In this document: in pieces, positions 1-4,211 of the stretch | How positions within the stretch are numbered: the first letter of the stretch is position 1 | Layout: every line of letters starts with the position of its first letter | From: Nitrospiraceae bacterium | Lineage (GTDB): Bacteria > Nitrospirota > Nitrospiria > Nitrospirales > Nitrospiraceae | Direction: 5' to 3' | NCBI GenBank assembly: GCA_014534095.1 | Contig: JACVSD010000099.1 | Span: forward strand, 1-6,622 | Length of the DNA stretch: 6,622 nt | Program-made: the position numbers and the translations under genes | The notes under the pieces: model-generated | What the model was told of the DNA's origin: nothing | Seen by the model: the letters and a program-made list of their open reading frames with translations, nothing else | Databases searched by the model: none

Positions 1-101
1 CCATGTGGCTCAGCTGGTTTTCGTCGATCACCGTAGGCGCTCCGTACGAACTGAGACAGTCTCCCGACACGATACTCGTCCTGCGCGCGGAGCATATCCA
101 T
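1..101 (-). CDS. Possible 5' end of an unidentified gene running off the left edge
   Basis: Read on the minus strand from an ATG at 101, 33 codons stay open to the window edge. The peptide begins MDMLRAQDEYR and is hydrophilic with many Arg residues. A weak purine stretch (AGGGA) lies about eight bases before the ATG, and a second in-frame ATG follows two codons later. The frame lies downstream of the hairpin that ends the lipoprotein gene and points the same way. Both other-strand frames here are also open, so openness alone means little in this GC-rich stretch. No family is recognisable. This is a guess that needs the sequence to the left. Confidence 0.2.
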   Translation of the reverse strand, partial: MDMLRAQDEYRVGRLSQFVRSAYGDRRKPAEPH

Positions 102-132
102 CGGAAGGATCCCTGGTTGTTAACAGATGGAA

Positions 133-161
133 CACGGGCGCCTCGACGCGAGGCGCCCGTG
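133..161 (-). terminator. Hairpin terminator of the lipoprotein gene
   Basis: A perfect 12-bp GC-rich stem (133-144 with 150-161) closes a 5-base loop and starts 10 bases after the lipoprotein stop codon. On the minus strand the stem is followed by TTCCATCTGTT, which is T-rich but not a clean run. Position and stem strength fit an intrinsic terminator. The poor U-tract means termination may be partial. Confidence 0.6.
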
Positions 162-171
162 CCGACCGCCG

Positions 172-1317
172 TTAGAAACTCGTGATACCGATACCGATGG
201 GGCCGTTGGCCGCCGGATCATTGAAGGTCACCGGTGCGGTCAATTCGCCGGTTCCGGTATTGATGTTGAACCGTTGAATGTTGTTGGACTCATAATTCGC
301 CACATACAGGAACCCATCCTTGACCACCATGTAGTGCGGCTGGAGACCCGTGGTGGTAGTAGGCAAGGGCGTTAAGACTCCTGTCGTCCCATTGATCCGA
401 TAGCTCGTGATCGTGTTCGAGTTGATATTGGCCACATAGAGAATGTCTCCGGTAATCACCGCCGAATGGGCGTTGCTGCCCGTCGCCACGGTGGCGTTGG
501 GACCCGGCAAGGGCGTCAGCGCGCCGGATGTGCCGTCGATCGAGAACGCCTGGATCAAGCCGCCGTTGTTGGGCACGTAGGCAAACCGCGAATCGGCCGT
601 GACGACCACCGCCAACGGACCACCGACGCCGGCCACTGGCCCGCCCACCGGAGAGAGACCGCCGGTCGTGGAATTAATACTGAACACGTGAACATTGTTG
701 GAGACATCGCTCGCCGTGTAGACGAATCTATTCGACGGATCGACGGTGAAGTTGTGCACGTGGGTGCCGGCTGGGAACGGTCCATTGATGAGTGTCAACG
801 TTCCGTTGGCGTTCACGGTGTGGGCCGTCATGCTGCTGGCCCCGGTCCCATTAGCAACATAGAGGAAGCGTCCGGTGCGGTCGAACGCGCTGGCGTGCAC
901 ATTGTCGCCCACGACGATTTGGCCGGGTGTCGGCACCCCAATGACGGGGCTCAACGCGCCGGTTGTCCGGTTGATGGTATAGGCGGAGAGGAAATTACTT
1001 TCGTGATTCGACACGTACACGAATCGGCCCGCTGGATCGACATTGATGCTGTGCGGTTGTATCCCAGCCGCCACAGGCGGCCCGTTCACGGTCAAAGCTC
1101 CGGCAGAATTCACGCTGAACAGAGACACATTATTGGTATTGTGGTTCGCAACGTACGCAAACTGCGACGTGGCACCGCCGCCGCCTCCTCCGCCCGGCGC
1201 GTCCCCCCCTCCATCGTCGCCCCCGCATGCGGGTATGCTCACTGCCGCCATACTCAGCAACACCATGGCAAGGCCCTGCCCAATAACACCCCCGACGTTC
1301 GTTGCACCACGACTCAT
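172..1317 (-). CDS. Secreted lipoprotein with a seven-repeat beta-propeller (lactonase/YVTN-like)
   Basis: The protein has 381 residues. Residues 1-30 form a lipoprotein signal: Arg3, a hydrophobic stretch at 11-30 and the lipobox IPAC, with Cys31 as the lipidated residue. A linker of Gly and Asp follows (32-48, including seven Gly in a row). Seven repeats of about 46 residues begin near 53, 99, 151, 198, 245, 292 and 337, each of the form (F/I)xYVxN...NxxSxFxIN...TGxLTP. This is the signature of a seven-bladed propeller as in the 6-phosphogluconolactonase-like (PF10282) and YVTN families. The fold is well supported. An actual lactonase activity is not, because export and lipidation argue against a cytosolic pentose-phosphate role. 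A binding or scaffold role at the cell envelope is equally possible. The ATG at 1317 is chosen over an upstream in-frame ATG at 1434 because a strong AAAGGAGA precedes it and the signal peptide starts directly after it. Confidence 0.9.
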   Translation of the reverse strand: MSRGATNVGGVIGQGLAMVLLSMAAVSIPACGGDDGGGDAPGGGGGGGATSQFAYVANHNTNNVSLFSVNSAGALTVNGPPVAAGIQPHSINVDPAGRFVYVSNHESNFLSAYTINRTTGALSPVIGVPTPGQIVVGDNVHASAFDRTGRFLYVANGTGASSMTAHTVNANGTLTLINGPFPAGTHVHNFTVDPSNRFVYTASDVSNNVHVFSINSTTGGLSPVGGPVAGVGGPLAVVVTADSRFAYVPNNGGLIQAFSIDGTSGALTPLPGPNATVATGSNAHSAVITGDILYVANINSNTITSYRINGTTGVLTPLPTTTTGLQPHYMVVKDGFLYVANYESNNIQRFNINTGTGELTAPVTFNDPAANGPIGIGITSF

Positions 1318-1324
1318 GGCGAAA

Positions 1325-1332
1325 TCTCCTTT
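1325..1332 (-). promoter_or_regulatory. Strong ribosome binding site deciding the lipoprotein start
   Basis: On the minus strand this reads AAAGGAGA, a near-perfect complement of the 16S rRNA 3' end. Its GGAG core lies eight bases before the ATG at 1317. It sets the lipoprotein start and excludes the longer frame that begins at 1434, whose first 39 residues do not look like part of the protein. Confidence 0.8.
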
Positions 1333-1343
1333 CCCTGTTATAT

Positions 1344-1382
1344 CCCGTGGCTTCGCCACGCTAGCGAGCGCCCATCCACGGG
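1344..1382 (-). promoter_or_regulatory. Mutually exclusive hairpins in the lipoprotein leader
   Basis: The minus-strand RNA just upstream of the ribosome site can fold two ways. A compact hairpin pairs 1346-1351 with 1355-1360 (6 bp, 3-base loop). A longer arm pairs 1344-1350 with 1376-1382 (7 bp). Both use the same segment around 1346-1350, so they compete. This layout is typical of attenuator or translational-control leaders, but no known riboswitch class is recognised. The transcription start is unknown, so it is not certain that the whole element is transcribed. Confidence 0.35.
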
Positions 1383-1500
1383 AATGGTCAATTGAGCGAG
1401 CAGTAGGCTGCCGCGCGTCGGGAGACATCAGCAAGAAGCGAACCGACGGGGTAAGAGTGAAATGGCGTGGTATCTGGGGAAATATCTAGGGAGCTCCGGA

Positions 1501-1559
1501 CCCGCCATGGACAACTTGTCCCACCGCCCGTTCTTTAGAGACAGGTTGTCCACGGCAGG
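1501..1559. promoter_or_regulatory. Large inverted repeat with GGACAA/TTGTCC units (operator candidate)
   Basis: Arms 1501-1522 and 1538-1559 match in inverted orientation at 18 of 22 positions, with a perfect 8-bp core (TGGACAAC at 1508-1515, GTTGTCCA at 1545-1552). Each arm also contains a smaller palindrome: GGACAACTTGTCC at 1509-1521 and GACAGGTTGTC at 1540-1550. The two units are 30 bases apart start to start, close to three helical turns, which suits paired dimer binding on one DNA face. It lies between divergent genes. No T-run follows on either strand, so it is unlikely to be a terminator. The binding protein is unknown. An RNA stem-loop is the alternative reading. Confidence 0.4.
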
Positions 1560-1772
1560 CCGACCTCGAACACTTTCCTGCGTGAAAACCCTAGGATCTG
1601 CGATTGCCGCTGGAAGAGATCAGACGAAGACGTGAGCTTGGCGCGGTCTCTCGACACTGACTCAATAAAAAGTACATCAGATCTCCGGGCCCCCAAGGTA
1701 TGAGCCGAGTGCGAACTAGGACCATCCCTAGCTAGAATAAAGTCAGAAAGGGGCTACTACTTAACTTGTGTC

Positions 1773-1800
1773 TCGACGTGGAACTGGGTAGACTCATAAT
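1773..1800 (+). promoter_or_regulatory. Weak sigma70-like promoter candidate for the plus-strand regulator
   Basis: TCGACG (1773-1778; four matches to TTGACA) is followed after 16 bases by CATAAT (1795-1800; five matches to TATAAT). A start a few bases downstream would give a leader of about 40 bases to the regulator gene. Pairs this weak arise by chance, so this is only the best candidate in the region. Confidence 0.3.
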
Positions 1801-1848
1801 AAAGCACTGCGCCTTGCCTGTGATCATAACCTACAGCCCTAGAAAGTG

Positions 1849-2514
1849 ATGCCAATGCCTGATACTTGTCGTGTGTTACTGGCCGACGATCACGTGCTGG
1901 TCGCCGAGGGGATCCAAAAATTGCTCGAGCCGGAGTTTGAACTCGTCGGCATCGTCGCGGATGGCCGTTCGCTCATCACCGCCGCAGCCAAGCTGCAGCC
2001 CGACATCGCCGTCGTGGATATTTCGTTGCCGCTGTTGAACGGGCTCGATGCCTCGCAGCAAGTAAAGAAAACCAATCCCAACATCAAAATCATCATTCTC
2101 ACGATGCATTCGGAGCCGAATTTCGTCACCCAAGCGTTCCGCGTCGGTGTCTCCGGGTATGTGCTGAAACAATCGGTCGGTTCTGAGTTGGTCCAGGCGA
2201 TCCGGGAAGTGATGAAGGGCCGCACCTTCGTCTCCCCCATGGTGACACAGAGCCTAGTCGATCAGGCGGTCAATCCACCAAGTGCCTCTTCCACAGAGCC
2301 AAATGGATTCGCGCAATCCCTGAGCGCGCGGCAGCGGGAAGTACTCCAACTCGTGGCAGAAGGGAAGGCGACGAAAGAAATCGCCTCCATCCTAAACGTC
2401 TCCATCAAGACGGTCGAATTTCACAAGACGAGAATCATGAAAGAATTGCGGTTACGATCTGCAGCAGAGTTGACGAAGTACGCGATCGCCTCCGGCCTCA
2501 CCTCGATCCACTAA
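1849..2514 (+). CDS. LuxR/NarL-type response regulator (REC-HTH), orphan
   Basis: The 221-residue protein is a two-domain DNA-binding response regulator. The REC domain (about 7-125) has the acidic pair Asp13-Asp14, phospho-acceptor Asp57, switch Thr85 and Lys107 in GYVLK, so phosphorylation should be intact. A short linker (about 130-156) leads to a GerE/LuxR helix-turn-helix (158-220) with LSARQREVLQLVAEGKATKEIA and recognition helix VSIKTVEFHKTRI. No histidine kinase is adjacent. It is a clear paralogue of the convergent regulator at 2584-3225: by hand alignment 54 of 121 REC and 31 of 63 HTH positions are identical. The start is uncertain: GTG 1846, ATG 1849 and ATG 1855 are in frame and none has a good ribosome site. 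ATG 1849 is a compromise. The target genes are unknown. Confidence 0.93.
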   Translation: MPMPDTCRVLLADDHVLVAEGIQKLLEPEFELVGIVADGRSLITAAAKLQPDIAVVDISLPLLNGLDASQQVKKTNPNIKIIILTMHSEPNFVTQAFRVGVSGYVLKQSVGSELVQAIREVMKGRTFVSPMVTQSLVDQAVNPPSASSTEPNGFAQSLSARQREVLQLVAEGKATKEIASILNVSIKTVEFHKTRIMKELRLRSAAELTKYAIASGLTSIH

Positions 2515-2586
2515 GAAGCTTTCAGCCGTCAGGTATCAGTGATCAGCTTCGTGGAAGCGAAGGCGCGGCTCGCTGACGGCTTCTTA
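2512..2586. terminator. Shared bidirectional hairpin between the convergent regulators
   Basis: The 8-bp arms 2525-2532 and 2573-2580 (GCCGTCAG / CTGACGGC) pair perfectly. Beyond a 7-base bulge, 2512-2517 pairs with 2581-2586 (TAAGAA / TTCTTA), so the outer ends are the two TAA stop codons. A small hairpin, GCTTC-GTG-GAAGC (2546-2558), sits inside the loop. On plus the stem is followed by TTCTTA, a partial U-tract. On minus a weaker T-rich tail follows. Its place between two convergent stops fits a two-way terminator, although the loop is long and the U-tracts are poor. Confidence 0.5.
2519..2546 (-). repeat. Four tandem degenerate heptads, CTGANNN
   Basis: On the minus strand four consecutive 7-base units read CTGATCA, CTGATAC, CTGACGG and CTGAAAG, in exact register. 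Another CTGACGG occurs on the plus strand at 2573-2579 and forms the opposite arm of the terminator-like hairpin. The units lie wholly between the two stop codons. They may be a decayed simple repeat or a member of a dispersed intergenic repeat family. Confidence 0.45.
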
Positions 2587-3225
2587 CAGGGACGTGATGC
2601 CTTGTGCGAGGGCGAACTTGATCAGATCGGACGTCGTGTGCACGCCCAACTTGCGCGTGATGTTGGCTTTGTGAAACTCCACCGTCTTCATTGAAATCTT
2701 CAGCGCTTGGGCAATGTCCTTCGTAGACCGCCCGTCCGCCAACAATACCAAAATCTCCCGTTGACGGGTGGTCAGGTCGCTGGAATACCCCTCGGGGCGG
2801 AACCATTCATGTTCTACCGCCTCTCGGACGTCCGCATCGACCTTCCGCGAGACGTACCGTTTGTTCATCAGCACGCTATCGATGGCCTCATGCAGCTCGT
2901 CCGACGCGGACTGCTTGAGCACATAGCCCGAGGCGCCGGCTTTAAACGCCTCGCTGACGGAGATGGCTTCGGTGAGCATGGTGACCATGATGATTTTAAC
3001 TGCGGGCAGAAGCACCTTCAGCTGGCGGGCAGCTTCGAAACCGCTCATGCCCGGCAGCGACGCGTCCAGAAGGACCACATCGGCGTGCAAATCCTTGGCT
3101 TGGCTCAGGAGTTCCTGCGCGTCCCCGACAGTGCCCACCACGGTGAAATGCGGTTCGATGAGTTGGCGCAGACTGTCCAATACGAGGGGATGATCGTCAA
3201 CCAAAAGGACTTTAGCTTTAGACAT
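2584..3225 (-). CDS. LuxR/NarL-type response regulator (REC-HTH), paralogue of its convergent neighbour
   Basis: This 213-residue two-domain response regulator begins MSKAKVLLVDDH. The REC domain (about 4-122) carries Asp10-Asp11, phospho-acceptor Asp54 in LLDASLPG, Thr82 and Lys104. A linker (about 127-149) precedes the LuxR-type helix-turn-helix (151-213) with LTTRQREILVLL and KTVEFHKANITRKL. All residues needed for phosphotransfer are present. No sensor kinase is adjacent. It ends 69 bases from the stop of the plus-strand paralogue and shares the hairpin between them. The arrangement suggests an old duplication with inversion or separate recruitment of related regulators. The ATG at 3225 puts the first REC strand right after the start. 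An upstream in-frame TTG at 3267 would add 14 residues unlike the family. Neither start has a clear ribosome site. Confidence 0.93.
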   Translation of the reverse strand: MSKAKVLLVDDHPLVLDSLRQLIEPHFTVVGTVGDAQELLSQAKDLHADVVLLDASLPGMSGFEAARQLKVLLPAVKIIMVTMLTEAISVSEAFKAGASGYVLKQSASDELHEAIDSVLMNKRYVSRKVDADVREAVEHEWFRPEGYSSDLTTRQREILVLLADGRSTKDIAQALKISMKTVEFHKANITRKLGVHTTSDLIKFALAQGITSL

Positions 3226-3644
3226 CAGGGACCCGGTCGTGTTGGAGCGCTTGGGAGCCCCGGGCAAGGCGCTCGCGTCTTCTCATCATCATACAAGTCC
3301 TTTCCGAATTCAACAGCAATAGCTTGAGAAATGACAATCCAGGAGGGAGTACGACTCCTTTTAGAAATACAGAACTTCGGGTCTCTTTACCCACTAGCAT
3401 GACCCCTAGCGGTCCGGACGGACGAGATGCCCTTCGGGGAAGTCCTAGTAGATGCTGAAAGTTCCGTTCCGCTACGGTACACGAGCTATGTGGTGAAAGC
3501 ATGAAATGGGCCTCGCTCTCGGTCCACGTCTATGACCGATGAGGCACAAAAGCTAAGTGCGCCCCCTAATGCCCGAAACGGTCGGCATGCGGATGTGGGC
3601 GCAAGCCGTATGACTGTCCCTCTTACCTACCCCAAGGAGACCTC
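3226..3644. other. Second long divergent intergenic region, no supported gene
   Basis: These 419 bases separate the minus-strand regulator from the plus-strand ferritin-like gene. Visible structure includes a short hairpin at 3346-3358 (GGAGT-ACG-ACTCC) followed by TTTT on plus, a C(TTCG)G hairpin at 3430-3439, an inverted repeat TCGGTC/GACCGA (3519-3524 with 3534-3539), and a nested stem at 3558-3603. A possible minus-strand promoter pair (TTGAAT at 3308-3313, TATGAT at 3288-3293) has only a 14-base spacer, too short to trust. A 94-codon minus-strand frame (3218-3502) overlaps the regulator start, has no ribosome site and resembles no family. No convincing promoter for the ferritin-like gene was found. 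Confidence 0.55.
3558..3603 (+). promoter_or_regulatory. Nested stem-loop in the ferritin-like gene leader
   Basis: An outer 7-bp stem (TGCGCCC 3558-3564 with GGGCGCA 3597-3603) encloses an inner stem (ATGCC 3569-3573 with GGCAT 3584-3588, then GA 3575-3576 with TC 3582-3583 past a bulged C). It ends 30 bases before the ribosome site of the ferritin-like gene. No T-run follows, so it does not look like a terminator. A cis-acting leader or an mRNA-stabilising structure is possible. No known riboswitch or iron-responsive class is recognised. Confidence 0.35.
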
Positions 3645-4178
3645 ATGAGAGACGGATCTTTTACAATCGATATTCAGGGAATCCGAGACCGGGCCAGAAA
3701 GCAGATTGAACAGGGTGCGATGACCGCAGGATACAAAGGCAAACAGGACGTCGTGTTGCGCCTCCTGAACGATGCGCTGGCGACTGAACTGGTTTGTACC
3801 TTCCGTTACAGGCGCCACTACTTTATGGCCAAAGGTATTAACTCGGAAAGCGTCAAAAGCGAATTCTTGGAACATGCGGAAGAGGAACAAGCGCATGCCG
3901 ACTCGATTGCCGAGCGAATCGTGCAATTAGGCGGCGAACCGAATTTTTCTCCGGATGGAATACTGGACCGAAGCCATTCGCAGTATGCCGAAGGCACCAC
4001 CTTAGAAGACATGATCAGGGAAGATCTCGTCGCCGAACGGATTGCCATCGACAGCTACCGACAGATGATCGAGTATATCGGGGGCGATGATCCCACGACC
4101 CGCCGCATGCTCGAGAAAATTACCGCCAAAGAAGAAGAGCATGCCGAGGACCTGGCGAGTTTGCTCAGCAACCGCTAA
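3645..4178 (+). CDS. Bacterioferritin-like ferritin-superfamily protein
   Basis: The 177-residue protein has the four-helix ferritin fold, expected to oxidise Fe(II) and store or detoxify iron in a cytoplasmic shell. Compared with E. coli bacterioferritin, all six ferroxidase ligands have plausible counterparts: Glu48 (NDALATELV), Glu81 and His84 (EEEQAHAD), Glu131 (LVAERIA), Glu163 and His166 (KEEEHAED). The residue after Glu81, Met52 in bacterioferritin where it ligates haem, is Gln82 here, so haem binding by that route is unlikely. The N-terminus is about 30 residues longer than in typical 158-residue bacterioferritins, and only one Cys (Cys51) is present, so a thioferritin-type Cys pair is absent. 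The ATG at 3645 follows AAGGAGA (3634-3640) at good spacing. glgX starts 33 bases after the stop, with no terminator between them, so co-transcription is likely. A Dps-like miniferritin is the alternative. Confidence 0.88.
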   Translation: MRDGSFTIDIQGIRDRARKQIEQGAMTAGYKGKQDVVLRLLNDALATELVCTFRYRRHYFMAKGINSESVKSEFLEHAEEEQAHADSIAERIVQLGGEPNFSPDGILDRSHSQYAEGTTLEDMIREDLVAERIAIDSYRQMIEYIGGDDPTTRRMLEKITAKEEEHAEDLASLLSNR

Positions 4179-4211
4179 CGCGTCCTCGACGGATTGATAA
4201 GGACCGCCAGC

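Larger units (their letters stand above)
1318..1848. other. Long divergent intergenic region, regulatory, no gene seen
   Basis: These 531 bases separate the divergent lipoprotein and response-regulator genes. They hold the lipoprotein ribosome site, a possible folded leader (1344-1382), a large imperfect dyad (1501-1559) and a weak promoter candidate (1773-1800). The tetramer CTAG, which is nearly absent from the coding regions here, occurs seven times (1361, 1486, 1591, 1716, 1728, 1732, 1839). Short open frames exist but none has a ribosome site and a protein-like sequence together. No tRNA-like or other known RNA structure was recognised by eye. Confidence 0.6.

Noticed and set aside
1337..1342. 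TATAAC on the minus strand as a -10 box for the lipoprotein gene
   Set aside because: Transcription would begin inside or next to the Shine-Dalgarno site, and no -35 element is present at the right spacing.
466..1395. A 309-codon open frame on plus, antisense to the lipoprotein gene
   Set aside because: It is the shadow of the repeated codon pattern of the propeller gene: rich in Arg, Gly and His, with no ribosome site and no family resemblance, while the minus-strand gene has a signal peptide, lipobox and repeats.
1043..1489. A 148-codon plus frame with a Pro-rich run
   Set aside because: The proline run is the antisense of the poly-Gly linker of the lipoprotein. No ribosome site, and it runs across the intergenic region.
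3231..3380. A minus-strand frame with protein-like text (QAIAVEFGKDLYDDEK)
   Set aside because: It has no ATG, GTG or well-placed TTG start and is bounded by stops. It may be chance or a gene remnant, but there is nothing to support a call.
3330..3401. A 23-codon plus ORF starting MTIQEG
   Set aside because: No ribosome site, too short to judge, and it lies over a short hairpin.
3218..3502. A 94-codon minus frame upstream of the second regulator
   Set aside because: It overlaps the regulator start, lacks a ribosome site and looks like no known protein.
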